This document shows positions 41,401-50,243 of a DNA stretch of 57,120 nucleotides, piece after piece (the first letter of the stretch is position 1; each line of letters begins with the position of its first letter). The notes beneath the pieces are model-generated. The model saw only the letters and a list, made by a program, of their open reading frames with translations, was not told the origin of the DNA and did no database searches. A program made the position numbers and the translations under genes. The stretch comes from Spirochaetaceae bacterium (GTDB lineage: Bacteria; Spirochaetota; Spirochaetia; SZUA-6; Bin103): positions 1 through 57,120 of the forward strand of contig JAPPNY010000164.1 in NCBI GenBank assembly GCA_028818385.1, written 5' to 3'.

Positions 41401-41676
41401 TCAATGGTATTGCTCGAAGTCGACCCGAACCGCTCTTCCGTCCTGCCATTCAAACGTGACGCACCAGGGTCCGTTTACGTGCAACGAATAACGTCGAGGT
41501 TTCCCGCGCAATGGGTGGAAGTCGAACCCTGGGACGTTCAGTTCCAACAACGATTCAGCCTGGTCCAGCGCGTCGAGGCGACGGATGCACCGAGCGTGCA
41601 GCTCTCGACTGACTCGGCGGCTGCGGCCCTGCTCGAACAGCTCAGCAAGGCCCTTGTGCCGAAAGCTGACGATCAC
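41401..41676 (-). CDS. higB: HigB-type toxin (RelE superfamily)
   Basis: Ribosome-dependent mRNA nuclease toxin of 91 residues. It shows the HigB pattern: IVSFRHKGLAELFEQGRSRRV at the start, RRLDALDQAESLLEL in the middle, then the conserved basic and aromatic end with LRGKPRRYSLHVNGPWCVTFEW and the acidic closing VDFEQYH. The start is GTG at 41676. A -10-like TACACT lies 7 nt ahead, so the operon may begin with a leaderless toxin message. The HigA gene follows immediately. Confidence 0.92.
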   Translation of the reverse strand: MIVSFRHKGLAELFEQGRSRRVSRELHARCIRRLDALDQAESLLELNVPGFDFHPLRGKPRRYSLHVNGPWCVTFEWQDGRAVRVDFEQYH

Positions 41677-41683
41677 TGCTCCG

Positions 41684-41689
41684 AGTGTA
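41684..41689 (-). promoter_or_regulatory. -10-like TACACT before higB
   Basis: On the minus strand TACACT ends 7 nt before the GTG start of higB. It overlaps a TGTTACA-type partial palindrome, a plausible HigA operator position. Confidence 0.35.
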
Positions 41690-41751
41690 ACACGTTATGA
41701 GACAGACTGTCTCCGAGGACCGGCAGTGAGAGTCACACGGCCGAAGTCGGG

Positions 41752-41757
41752 TAGGGT
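41752..41757 (+). promoter_or_regulatory. -10-like TAGGGT before the BNR gene
   Basis: TAGGGT ends 7 nt before the ATG at 41765. It supports that ATG over the GTG at 41726 and fits leaderless transcription. Confidence 0.3.
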
Positions 41758-41764
41758 CGACGAG

Positions 41765-42964
41765 ATGGCTTCGTTCTCCGTAGACTCCGTCGCCGAGGTC
41801 CGGCACACGCTCGGTCAGCACACCGCGGTCACGCGAGCCGGCAACGGCGACATCCTGGCGATGTACGGCGACTTCACCGACCAGATGGAGGGCCAGACCG
41901 GCTACCTGGTCCGGTCCCGCGACGGCGGCGAGAGCTGGGGCGAGCCGGAGCTGGCGCTGCGGCCGCGCTGGTGGCGCGGCGGCACCCACACCTCGCTCGG
42001 CATGCAGACGCTCGGCGACGGCCGCATCCTGCTGCCGTGGACCCACGGGGAGAGCCTCAAGCACAATCCCACGGGCCGAACCCGCTTCGTGTGCATGCGC
42101 TCCGACGACCATGGCCGAAGCTGGCAGGGGTGGGACGAGCAGGCGGTGCCGTTCCACCGCGTGTCGCCCTACGGCACGATCGTGGAGCTTGCCGACGGCA
42201 CGCTGCTCTGCCCGGCCCATGGACAGCTTGGCCGTGACCGCGGGTACCTCGGCACCTGCTTCGTGCTGCGCTCGTCCGATCGCGGCGTGACGTGGGGCGA
42301 CCACAGCTTCATCTGCCACGAGCACCCCAACGGCGCGAGCGAGACCGACGTGACCGTGCTGCCCGACGGCAGGCTGCTGGCGCTGATCCGAACCGTGGGG
42401 CTTCCGGACGAACGGCCGGCCTCCACGGGCGAGTTGCCCGCGCCGAAGGTGCACTGGGTCGACTACGCGCACTCCGAGGACGGCGGCCGAACCTGGAGCG
42501 AGCCGCAGCGCACCGACGTGGTCGGCCAGAACATGAACGCCTGGGTCACGGCGCAGGGGACGTTGATCGCCGCCTGCCGTGGGATCGACGGAACCAGCCT
42601 GTTGCGGGAGGAGCAGATCCGGCCCGCGAGCCGCCGGTACAGCGATCAGACCGGCTACGGGATTCACTTCTTCACGGCGGAGGCTCCCGCCGACGGCTCA
42701 CGGTGGCGCTACCGGTTCACGCTGCCCGATCCTGCCGGGCTGCGCTACAGCGCCCACCATCAGTCGGGAGAGCCGTCGATGTGCAACCTGCCCGACGGCC
42801 GCGTCATAGTGGTGTACTACTCCTACGATGAGTCGATCTTCTGCGGACTCGCCGACGAGAACTGCCTGAATCCGCTGATCCGCGCGGAGATGGAGCGCAT
42901 TCCGCACGTGTTCAAGCGCCGACCCTGCCGAGCGATGCTCACCGAAACCGCCGACGCCGGCTGA
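41765..42964 (+). CDS. BNR-repeat sialidase-fold protein
   Basis: Propeller protein of 399 residues with no signal peptide. Asp-box repeats are well preserved: RSRDGGESWGEP, RSDDHGRSWQGW, RSSDRGVTWGDH and HSEDGGRTWSEP, spaced about 50-60 residues apart as in sialidase propellers. The FRIP-like N-terminal arginine motif of true sialidases is not evident (AVTRAGNGDILAMYGD stands at that place), so hydrolysis of sialic acid is doubtful. Related genes in this window lie at 14952, 22161 and 53732. It stands alone between higBA (divergent) and the third sugar ABC operon (convergent). Confidence 0.78.
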   Translation: MASFSVDSVAEVRHTLGQHTAVTRAGNGDILAMYGDFTDQMEGQTGYLVRSRDGGESWGEPELALRPRWWRGGTHTSLGMQTLGDGRILLPWTHGESLKHNPTGRTRFVCMRSDDHGRSWQGWDEQAVPFHRVSPYGTIVELADGTLLCPAHGQLGRDRGYLGTCFVLRSSDRGVTWGDHSFICHEHPNGASETDVTVLPDGRLLALIRTVGLPDERPASTGELPAPKVHWVDYAHSEDGGRTWSEPQRTDVVGQNMNAWVTAQGTLIAACRGIDGTSLLREEQIRPASRRYSDQTGYGIHFFTAEAPADGSRWRYRFTLPDPAGLRYSAHHQSGEPSMCNLPDGRVIVVYYSYDESIFCGLADENCLNPLIRAEMERIPHVFKRRPCRAMLTETADAG

Positions 42965-42983
42965 GGCGGCGCCGTCGGCGCTC

Positions 42984-43025
42984 CAAAGAAAAGCTGCCCC
43001 CGAGGCGGGAGGCCCCGGGGGCAGC
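42984..43025 (-). terminator. Intrinsic terminator of the third sugar ABC operon
   Basis: On the minus strand a GC-rich stem (GCTGCCCCCG paired with CGGGGGCAGC, 42993-43025) is followed by TTTTCTTT. It lies 40 nt after the binding-protein stop. It would also partly block transcripts from the plus-strand BNR gene that ends at 42964. Confidence 0.75.
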
Positions 43026-43064
43026 CACACGATCGAAGCCGGCCTCGTTCGTCGGCCGGTCCGC

Positions 43065-44801
43065 TCAGCGCTTGACCTTGAAGTTGTAGGTGCGGTTGTA
43101 GATCACCTCCAGGTCGATGGCGCCGGCGCTCTTCACCTCATTGATGAAGTCGTCCCACTCATCCATCGGCCGGCGGCCGGTGATGAACAGGTCGACGTTC
43201 TCCAGCACCGTGTCCAGGGTGCTGGTCTTGAGGTCCGCGACCTTGCGCTGCTCGTCGACCGAGAACGGCAGCGGGAACTTGCCGATCACGTTGCTGTCCT
43301 GCTCCAGCTCGGCGATCTTCGCCGTGGTATGGGCAAAGGCCGGTGACGGCCAGCGCTGCGCGTCGCCGTCGAACAGGTGGATCTGGTACAGCGCCCAGCG
43401 CGGCCACACCTGGTACAGGCTGTAGTACTGCACCTCGCGCTTCTCCTCCGGCGTGACCTTGGTGACGTCCCCCTTCACGTCGTCGCGTTCGCGAAGTGCC
43501 TTCCAGCGCCCGTCCCGCTCGTAGAACTCGGGCGTGTTGCCGGTGTACTCCGGCCGCACGTCGACCTCACCGCCTACCAGGTCGTAGTGCTCGCCTTCCA
43601 GGCCGTAGTTCGTCCACCGGACTCCCTCCTCGGAGTAGAGCCAGTCGACGAACGCCAGCGTCTTGGCCAGCTTCGTGGGGTCGGACTCCAGGGCCTTGCT
43701 CACCGCCAGGCCGTCCGGGTCCAGCGAGCTGCCCGACAGCGGCTGCGCCAGCGGCAGGCTGATGCGGTCGCCCAGGAACAGCGGATAGACCTCCGGCCAC
43801 CACTGCTCGCGCAGGCCGTTCACGGACCATTCGTGCCAGCGCAGGATGTTCGCGTGGCGGTTGATCTGGTAGGCCGAGAAGGGCGCCAGGGTGTGGCGGC
43901 CGTCCTTGTTGGGAGCCGCCTCGAACAGCTTCTGCCAATCCCGGTAGTTCTCGGTGATGTAGGTCTGCGAGATGAGCTTCTCGTCATACAGCCCCTTGAC
44001 GTACTCGACCGCCTCCTTGAAGCGCGGATGCAGCGCCGTGTACAGGAACTGATCTTCGTCGCGGAAGTAGTTGATGTCGATGTCGCCGATGCCCATCGTG
44101 TTCAGGGTCGCCTGCAGCGTGGTGTTGGCGCCGTTGGCGATCCCCCGCCAGTAGAGGCCGACGATCGGGTAGATGTCAGGCTCCATGTCCCGGAACTGCG
44201 TGGCGACCTCGGCCAGCTCTTCGAGCGAGCCGGGCACCGGCAGGCCGCTGCGCTCCACGAGTTGGTCCTCGTTGTAGCCCCACTGGATGTCCTTGTCGTT
44301 CTGGGTCGAGAACTTGGGAGCCATGTACAGCGATCCGTCGAGCAGCGTGTAGGCGAAGCGGTACTGCTCGTAGCGGTCCAGCCAGCTCCGCAGGTTGGGC
44401 ATCCAGTCCAGGTAGTCGGCCAGGTTCAGGAAGCCCCCGACCGTCCCGTACTCGAAGCTCTCGCTGGCGGTCACCTGCGCCAGGTCCGGGATGTTGCCCA
44501 TGGCCAGCGTGATCTGCTTCTTCTCCGGATACGGCACCTCGTTGAAGGTGAGCTGGACGTTCAGGGCTTCCTGCACGTCGAGCCATAGGAGCTGACCCTC
44601 GGAGGGGTACCAGTACTTCGGACCGAGCATCGTGAGCTCGAGCGTGTCGTCGAACGGCATCGAGACGTCCGCCAGGTCCACGCCCATGCCGGCGGCCGCC
44701 TCCGTCGCGGCCTCGCCCTGGCCGTCGGCCCAGGCGCCGGCTCCGGCGAGCACGAGCCCCGCGGCGATCAAAACGAAGATTCGGAATCGGGGAGCGATCA
44801 T
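43065..44801 (-). CDS. Extracellular solute-binding protein (LplA-like), last gene of operon
   Basis: Binding protein of 578 residues. The signal peptide is residues 1-25 (MIAPRFRIFVLIAAGLVLAGAGA...), and the mature start WADGQGEAATEAAAG resembles spirochaete binding proteins. Later segments (LELTMLGPKYWYPSEGQ, YPEKKQITLAMGNIPDLAQV, TLAFVDWLYSEEGVRW) fit the LplA/family-1 type that serves oligosaccharide importers. AGGAGG lies 5 nt before the ATG. It follows both permease genes, unlike the other loci here where it comes first, and a 107-nt gap separates it from them, so it may have its own promoter. A true terminator follows at 42984-43025. Confidence 0.9.
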   Translation of the reverse strand: MIAPRFRIFVLIAAGLVLAGAGAWADGQGEAATEAAAGMGVDLADVSMPFDDTLELTMLGPKYWYPSEGQLLWLDVQEALNVQLTFNEVPYPEKKQITLAMGNIPDLAQVTASESFEYGTVGGFLNLADYLDWMPNLRSWLDRYEQYRFAYTLLDGSLYMAPKFSTQNDKDIQWGYNEDQLVERSGLPVPGSLEELAEVATQFRDMEPDIYPIVGLYWRGIANGANTTLQATLNTMGIGDIDINYFRDEDQFLYTALHPRFKEAVEYVKGLYDEKLISQTYITENYRDWQKLFEAAPNKDGRHTLAPFSAYQINRHANILRWHEWSVNGLREQWWPEVYPLFLGDRISLPLAQPLSGSSLDPDGLAVSKALESDPTKLAKTLAFVDWLYSEEGVRWTNYGLEGEHYDLVGGEVDVRPEYTGNTPEFYERDGRWKALRERDDVKGDVTKVTPEEKREVQYYSLYQVWPRWALYQIHLFDGDAQRWPSPAFAHTTAKIAELEQDSNVIGKFPLPFSVDEQRKVADLKTSTLDTVLENVDLFITGRRPMDEWDDFINEVKSAGAIDLEVIYNRTYNFKVKR

Positions 44802-44908
44802 GTCGCACCTCCTGTCATGTGGTTTGGAGTGGGATTCGAGGTCGGGCGCGCCACCGGGGAGGCCCCCTCGGCCATCCGGGTGAGGTCATCGCGTGTACTC
44901 CTGCATGG

Positions 44909-45817
44909 TCATCCGCGGATGGCACCGATCATGGTGCCCTTGATCAGGTACTTCTGGGCGAACGGATAGATGAGGACGATCGGGACGAGGGTGAGCACCA
45001 TGATGGAGGCGCCGAGGATTCGCTGTACCGGCGGCTCGCTCAGATAATAGCCCTTGTAGAAACCGATGCCGGTGATCTCGTAGGCGGCCTCCCCCTCGAT
45101 GACGAAGTCGCGCAGCACGAGCTGGATCGGATACCGGGCCGCATCGTCCAGGTAGATCAGCGCCGCGAACCAGGCGTTCCAGTTCATGATGAAGAAGTAG
45201 ACGGTCATGGTGGCGAACAGCGCCGAGCACAGCGGCAGGTAGATCCGCACCAGCACCACCAGGTCGTTGGCGCCGTCGATCTGCGCCGACTCCTCCATCT
45301 CGTTCGGGATCTGCTGGAAGAAGGTGCGCATCATGATCATGTGCCAGGCCGAGAACGCGGTCGGCAGCACGATCGCCCACACGGTGTTGACCAGCCCCAG
45401 GTTCAGCACCAGCAGATAGGTGGGAATCAGGCCGCCCGAGAAGAACATGGTCAGCGCGATGTAGACGACGACCGGTCCCTTGAAGCGCAGGCGGCGCTTC
45501 GACAGCGGATAGGCCGCCAGCGTGTTGAGGACGAGCGCGGCGCAGATCCCCGTCGCCGTGTAGAAGATGCTGTAGCCGAAGCCGCGCAGCGTCCTGCTCC
45601 ACCCCAGGATGAAGCCGTAGATGTCGAAGCTGGCCGTCTGCGCCCACGCGGCCAGGGCGTAGCGGTACTCCGGCTCCACCTGAGCGGGGTGGGAGAGCGA
45701 GATCTGCAGGATCTCCAGGAACGGGTACACGGTGAGCAGCGCGAACACGCCGAGCAGCGTGGCGTTGAGCACGTCGAACCCGCGTGAGAGCGTCTGCGAT
45801 CTGATCTCAGTCCGCAC
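44909..45817 (-). CDS. Sugar ABC transporter permease, YtcP/MalG type
   Basis: Membrane subunit of 302 residues, GTG start at 45817. It has six helices. Motifs are FDVLNATLLGVFALLTVYPFLEILQISLS at the first helix, NTLAAYPLSKRRLRFKG, the EAA loop MEESAQIDGANDLVVLVRIYLPLCSA, and the ending KYLIKGTMIGAIRG. It starts 12 nt after the LplB-type partner gene. The operon again has no ATPase gene, so all three Lpl-type loci in this window would have to share one encoded elsewhere. Confidence 0.92.
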   Translation of the reverse strand: MRTEIRSQTLSRGFDVLNATLLGVFALLTVYPFLEILQISLSHPAQVEPEYRYALAAWAQTASFDIYGFILGWSRTLRGFGYSIFYTATGICAALVLNTLAAYPLSKRRLRFKGPVVVYIALTMFFSGGLIPTYLLVLNLGLVNTVWAIVLPTAFSAWHMIMMRTFFQQIPNEMEESAQIDGANDLVVLVRIYLPLCSALFATMTVYFFIMNWNAWFAALIYLDDAARYPIQLVLRDFVIEGEAAYEITGIGFYKGYYLSEPPVQRILGASIMVLTLVPIVLIYPFAQKYLIKGTMIGAIRG

Positions 45818-45829
45818 GTGGGCGCTCCT

Positions 45830-46786
45830 TCACCACAGCCGGTACTCGCTGACCCGGCGGCTCACGGTGTTGGCGGTGAGCAGCAGGATCAGGTTCAGCA
45901 CCGCCAGGAAGAAGCCGCTGGCGGTGCCGAAGGTCCAGTCGGCGCCCAGCAGCCCCTTGCGGTAGATGTAGGTCTGGATGACGTCGGCCACGTCGTAGGT
46001 GATCGGCCGGTAGAGCAGCAGGATCTTCTCGAAGTTGGCGTGCACGATGCCGGGGATGCGCAGGATCAGGAGGATGGCGATGGTCGGCCGGATGCCGGGC
46101 AGGGTGACGTGCCAGGCGCGCCGCGCCCGGTTGGCGCCGTCGATGGTGGCCGCCTCGTAGAGCTGCGGGTCGATGCCGGACATCGCCGCGAGGTAGATGA
46201 TCATGCCGAAGCCGGTCGTCTGCCAGATCTCGGAGCCGATGTAGATCGGCAGGAACCACGGGCGCTCGACCATGAAGTAGATCGGCTGTCCGCCGGCCGC
46301 CGCGATGAGCCCGTTGACGAGGCCGCTGTTGGGGTCGAGCAGGTCGATGATGATGCCCGCGATCACCACCATCGAGATGAAGTTCGGGATGTACAGGAAG
46401 GTCTGCACCGTGCCCTTGTAGATCCTGTGCCGCAGCTCGTTCAGGAGCAGCGCGAACAGGATCGGCGCCGGGAAGCCGAAGACCAGGCTGCTGATCCCGA
46501 AATTCAGGGTGTTGAGGAACGCAACCCAGAAGTGGTCGTCCTCGAACACGCGGATGAAGTGCTTGAGCCCCACCCACGGGCTGCGCCAGTAGCCCAGGAA
46601 CGCGTTGAACTCCTTGAAGGCGATCGTGATCCCGTACATGGGGATGTACAGAAACACCAGGATGTGCACGAGCGGCACGAGCAGCATCAGGTAGAGCCAG
46701 CGGTCGCGAACCAGGTCCGCCCGCAGGCTTGCGCCCCTGGTGGTGCGGACGCCGAGCTCGACGATTCCCGTCCGCCGCGCATCCAT
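45830..46786 (-). CDS. Sugar ABC transporter permease, LplB type
   Basis: Membrane subunit of 318 residues from ATG at 46786; the open frame further upstream is inside the GH39 gene. Features are YLMLLVPLVHILVFLYIPMYGITIAFKEF at the first helix, FGFPAPILFALLLNEL, the EAA loop LYEAATIDGANRARRAWHVTLPGI, and the ending RRVSEYRLW. It is the third LplB-type permease in the window and is clearly diverged from those at 18525 and 31671, so separate acquisition or old duplication is likely. It lies 11 nt after the GH39 stop, so enzyme and transporter share a transcript. Confidence 0.92.
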   Translation of the reverse strand: MDARRTGIVELGVRTTRGASLRADLVRDRWLYLMLLVPLVHILVFLYIPMYGITIAFKEFNAFLGYWRSPWVGLKHFIRVFEDDHFWVAFLNTLNFGISSLVFGFPAPILFALLLNELRHRIYKGTVQTFLYIPNFISMVVIAGIIIDLLDPNSGLVNGLIAAAGGQPIYFMVERPWFLPIYIGSEIWQTTGFGMIIYLAAMSGIDPQLYEAATIDGANRARRAWHVTLPGIRPTIAILLILRIPGIVHANFEKILLLYRPITYDVADVIQTYIYRKGLLGADWTFGTASGFFLAVLNLILLLTANTVSRRVSEYRLW

Positions 46787-46797
46787 GCCGCGTGCCC

Positions 46798-48351
46798 TCA
46801 CGCCGCTGCCGGAATCTCCAGCAGGCTCACGCTCTGCGCCGGCAGCCGCAGGGTGAGACGGCACCGGTCGCCTTCGGCTTCCACGGCGATGCCGCCCGCG
46901 TGCCGCCGCGGCCGTTCGAGACTCCGCAGCTCCGCGAGCTGCTCCGGCGCGAGTTGCCCCGGCCGTCCCATCGCTTCCCACGCGCGGAAGGTGTTGCCGT
47001 GCTCGCGGTCCAGCAGGTACCAGGAGGCCTCGTCGGGGCGCAGGGCGCCGTGCGCGTCGAGGCGGACGCGGACCTCCTCCGCTGCTCCCGCGGGCTCCGG
47101 CCCCTCGGCGAAGTGGTAGAGCAGGATGCGGAGCGAGCCGCAGGCGTCGCGGGTGGCGAGCCCCGCCACGCGGTCGCCCGCGCCGGCGCCGCCGAGGTCG
47201 AGGCGCTCGTCACCGAGGCGCGCCAGCATCTCGTACACGGCCCAGATCGGCTTCAGCACCGGGCCCGCGGTCAGCACCGAGCGGTTGCCCAGGAACGTGC
47301 CGCGGCTCGCCTCGTAGGCGAAGCCCCAGTACAGGATCAGGTCCGGCGTCTTGCCGCGTTCGGGGCCGAGCTCCGGGCGCCAGTGCTCCAGCGCCACCAG
47401 GCCGGTGACCAGCTTGGCCAGGAACAGCCCCGCGTACTCCGTGTCGCGCAGCTCCATCGCCCGGAAGTGGCGGGTGCCCCACGCGTAGCGGCCGATCAGG
47501 CCCCACTCGTTGAGATGGAACGGCACCTCCAGAATCCGCGGGAAGGTGCGCGCGTACGCCCAGTACTCCTCGACCCAGCGCACCAGGTCGCCCACGTAGG
47601 GGAACACCAGCGGGAAGTTGCGCGTCTCGTCGGCGCTCATGGCGTAGCGGTGCGAGGAGACGTAGTCGATGCGGACCGGGCCGCCGCTCACCTGGTCGCA
47701 GCCGCGCCCGACGTGCTCCAGGAACTGGCCCAGGGCGGCCGTCCACATCGCCGGGCCGCCCACGCGCAGCCGCGGGTGCACGCGCGTGACCGCGGCGACG
47801 AAGTGGTCGTAGAGCAGGTTGTGGACCCAGCCCGGCATGCGGTCCGGCTCGTTGTAGCACTCGAAGTACCAGGACAGGACCTCGTCCTCCCCATAGCGCG
47901 CAAGCAGGTGCTCGGTGAAGGCGCTGATCAGGGCCGTCCACCTGGCGAAGTCGTTCACGGGAACCGGACCCGACGGGGCGCGCAGCAGCGACGGCACCCG
48001 GTCCATCTCCACGATCGGCCTGATGCCGGCTGCGACCCAGCGATCGTAGACCTGGTCCATGATGGAGAAGTCGTAGGCAGGGCGACCGGCGTCGTCCTCG
48101 TGGTAGATGCCGCCGCCCATCGGGATGCGCTCGGTGTCGTCCTCGCCGACTGGCGCGAAGTCGGCCATCTCGTCGGAGAGGGCGTGGTGGTTGCGCAGGT
48201 AACGGATCGCGCCGGTCTCGCCGATGCGCGCGAACAGGTGCTCGGCGGCGCCGGAGCGGGTGTCCTGGTAGAGGTGGTCGCAGCCGAGGGCCTGCCAGAA
48301 TTTCGGCAGCGGCGTGCCGGGTCCCGCCGCGTCGATCGACAGCTCCCGCAT
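46798..48351 (-). CDS. Glycoside hydrolase family 39-like (beta-xylosidase/alpha-L-iduronidase fold)
   Basis: Retaining glycosidase of 517 residues with no signal peptide. The GH39/clan GH-A pattern is good: KFWQALGCDHLYQDTR at the start, acid/base Glu168 in ECYNEPDR (NEP motif), and a second Glu282 in HLNEWGLIGR as nucleophile candidate. A C-terminal beta-sandwich follows. GH39 enzymes remove xylose, iduronate or similar units from oligosaccharides. It is second in the operon after the propeller protein at 48385 and precedes the importer genes, so it probably cleaves what the importer brings in. Confidence 0.88.
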   Translation of the reverse strand: MRELSIDAAGPGTPLPKFWQALGCDHLYQDTRSGAAEHLFARIGETGAIRYLRNHHALSDEMADFAPVGEDDTERIPMGGGIYHEDDAGRPAYDFSIMDQVYDRWVAAGIRPIVEMDRVPSLLRAPSGPVPVNDFARWTALISAFTEHLLARYGEDEVLSWYFECYNEPDRMPGWVHNLLYDHFVAAVTRVHPRLRVGGPAMWTAALGQFLEHVGRGCDQVSGGPVRIDYVSSHRYAMSADETRNFPLVFPYVGDLVRWVEEYWAYARTFPRILEVPFHLNEWGLIGRYAWGTRHFRAMELRDTEYAGLFLAKLVTGLVALEHWRPELGPERGKTPDLILYWGFAYEASRGTFLGNRSVLTAGPVLKPIWAVYEMLARLGDERLDLGGAGAGDRVAGLATRDACGSLRILLYHFAEGPEPAGAAEEVRVRLDAHGALRPDEASWYLLDREHGNTFRAWEAMGRPGQLAPEQLAELRSLERPRRHAGGIAVEAEGDRCRLTLRLPAQSVSLLEIPAAA

Positions 48352-48384
48352 CGAGCCTCCTTCGGCGCCGTCCGGTGGTGAGGA

Positions 48385-49932
48385 TCAGTCTGCGAACCGG
48401 TAGGCGTACACCGTAGCACGGTTCACGGCGAGCCTGAGCGCCACGCGCTGTCCCTGCAGGAGGGAGAGGTCGCCGCCGCCTTCCCAGGACACCGGATGGC
48501 GCACGGCATCGCCGTAGAACGGCTCGCACGCCGCGAGCCGGAAGCCGTCGATCTCCCGTCCGTCGCCGTCGAGCAGGGCCACACGCACGGTCCCGCCCAT
48601 CTCCAGCCCGGCCTCCCAGCGGTACCCGTAGTAGCTGCGGGCGTTGAGGTACAGGCGTTTGCCGGAGACGGTCACCGGCGTGGTCACGACCTCACCTTCG
48701 CGCAGCTCCAGACCTCCGCCGCCGGCGCCGTAGGAGAAGGCCGAGCCGCCGCCGAGACCGGCGAACCGGTCGCGCTTGATCACAGCCACCCCCAGGGAGC
48801 CGAACTTGCCGTCGGCCGGCGTCCGGCGTCCGGTGTAGTAGAGCAGCATGTCGTCGCCCGAGAAGATCGGGCTGTTGACGGCCATGTCGATCTGGTCCTC
48901 GTCGAACGCTCCCTCGTCTCCGCGGGCCAGCCACGGCTCCTCCCGCCGCGGCCGCTCCCACACGGTCCCGTCGCGGCTTGAGAGCAGGTAGGCCTGACAC
49001 CATCCCTCCCGCGTGCTGACGCTCGAATAGATGCCGGCGTGCTGGTTGCCGTAGGGGAAGCAGTTCATGAAGTGCGCCTGCATGGTCGAGCCGTAATCGT
49101 CCCCCTCGTCCAGGGGGAACGGCTTCCACGGCACGCTCCAGTGCAGCAGGTCGGGGCTGGCGGTGAGGTGCGGGGTACGCACCCGCAGCCCGTGCCGATT
49201 GGTCTGTCCGCGCTTGCAGGCGAGCAGCCAGCGGGAGTTGATGGCATCCCAGCGCAGGCAGGTCGCGTCGCTGATCCCTTCCAGGACCTTGGTGGGGGGC
49301 TCGGTCCAGCGGATGCCGTCCGGGCTGGTCAGCAGGACGTGGACGTGGCGGCTGTCGCCGCGCCGCCAGGCACAGGTGAGCAGCTTGTAGCGGCGCTCGG
49401 GATCGGGTTCGCTCGGATCGATGACGACGTTGGGACTGTCGAAGTGGGTGAGGTCGCCGGTGGCAGGCGAGTCCGGGCCGAGGTAACGGCCGCCCTGTTC
49501 CGCGGTCAGGCCGGCTCGTGATTCACCCCCGTACACGTGTGAGACGTCGCCGTCCACCATCAGCACGATGTTGGTGGCGGCGTGCTCGCCGAGCGCCCAC
49601 ATGCCCAGGTCGGGCTTGTCCCAGGCGATGCCGTCGCGCGACTCCGCGTAGCACAGCGTCACGGGAATCCGCTCGTCCTTCGCCATGTAGCCGGTGCTGT
49701 ACCAGAGCTGCAGGACGCCGTCCTCGGGGCGCCTGAGCACCGTGCCCCAGGCGTTTATCTGATCGCCCTCCCAGGCACGGTCGGGACGCACGACCGGCTC
49801 CGGCCGGCGGCGCGGGCGGCCGCTGACCGGCGTCAGGTTGGTGACGCTCGCCACCTCGTGATCGTCCAGGAACAGGTGCAGCCCCGGGTCGTGCGTGCGG
49901 TCGTCGATCGGCGGACGGTTCTCGGACGTCAT
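48385..49932 (-). CDS. Glycosidase-like five-bladed propeller protein (GH32/GH43-like)
   Basis: Protein of 515 residues, started at the ATG 49932 with GGGAGG ahead; no signal peptide. It has the same build as the protein at 33539: HDPGLHLFLDDHEVAS, LQLWYSTGYM, CYAESRDGIAWDKPDLG, LTSPDGIRWTEPP, YLLSSRDGTVWERP, and a C-terminal beta-sandwich (LYLNARSYYGYRWEAG). Each of the two genes accompanies a different sugar importer, which suggests related sugars or linkages. Here it is the first gene of the operon. TATGGT lies about 37 nt upstream and may be the -10. The reaction is unknown. Confidence 0.7.
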   Translation of the reverse strand: MTSENRPPIDDRTHDPGLHLFLDDHEVASVTNLTPVSGRPRRRPEPVVRPDRAWEGDQINAWGTVLRRPEDGVLQLWYSTGYMAKDERIPVTLCYAESRDGIAWDKPDLGMWALGEHAATNIVLMVDGDVSHVYGGESRAGLTAEQGGRYLGPDSPATGDLTHFDSPNVVIDPSEPDPERRYKLLTCAWRRGDSRHVHVLLTSPDGIRWTEPPTKVLEGISDATCLRWDAINSRWLLACKRGQTNRHGLRVRTPHLTASPDLLHWSVPWKPFPLDEGDDYGSTMQAHFMNCFPYGNQHAGIYSSVSTREGWCQAYLLSSRDGTVWERPRREEPWLARGDEGAFDEDQIDMAVNSPIFSGDDMLLYYTGRRTPADGKFGSLGVAVIKRDRFAGLGGGSAFSYGAGGGGLELREGEVVTTPVTVSGKRLYLNARSYYGYRWEAGLEMGGTVRVALLDGDGREIDGFRLAACEPFYGDAVRHPVSWEGGGDLSLLQGQRVALRLAVNRATVYAYRFAD

Positions 49933-49970
49933 CGCTTCAGCCTCCCAGCGTCGACTCACCATACCGCGAT

Positions 49971-50243
49971 ATGGCACCATGCCACGATGTGCGGACGAAA
50001 CACCGCAGCACGTTGCGCTCGGTGTTCGCGAAGCCGACACCTGCAAACATCAGATGGACGGACGTTACGGCCATGCTGGCGTCGCTTGGTGTAGAGGTGT
50101 CCGAGGGCTCGGGGTCACGAGTACGTCTCGTCAAGGATGCAAAGGCGATGGTCATTCATCGTCCTCATCCAGGACCGGAGGTAGGAAGAGCTACCGTCAG
50201 GGATCTGGCGAGATTCCTCGCGTCACTGGGAGTTGAGCCATGA
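49971..50243 (+). CDS. hicA: HicA-type toxin
   Basis: Small mRNA interferase of 90 residues (or 84 from the GTG at 49989). The dsRBD-like HicA fold is recognisable: KHRSTLRSVFAKPTPANIRWTDVTAMLASLG, then SRVRLVKDAKAMVIHRPHPGPEVGRATVRDLARFL. The catalytic His is in the VIHRPHP strand. It overlaps hicB by 4 nt and is divergent from the sugar operon's first gene, 38 nt away. Confidence 0.92.
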   Translation: MAPCHDVRTKHRSTLRSVFAKPTPANIRWTDVTAMLASLGVEVSEGSGSRVRLVKDAKAMVIHRPHPGPEVGRATVRDLARFLASLGVEP

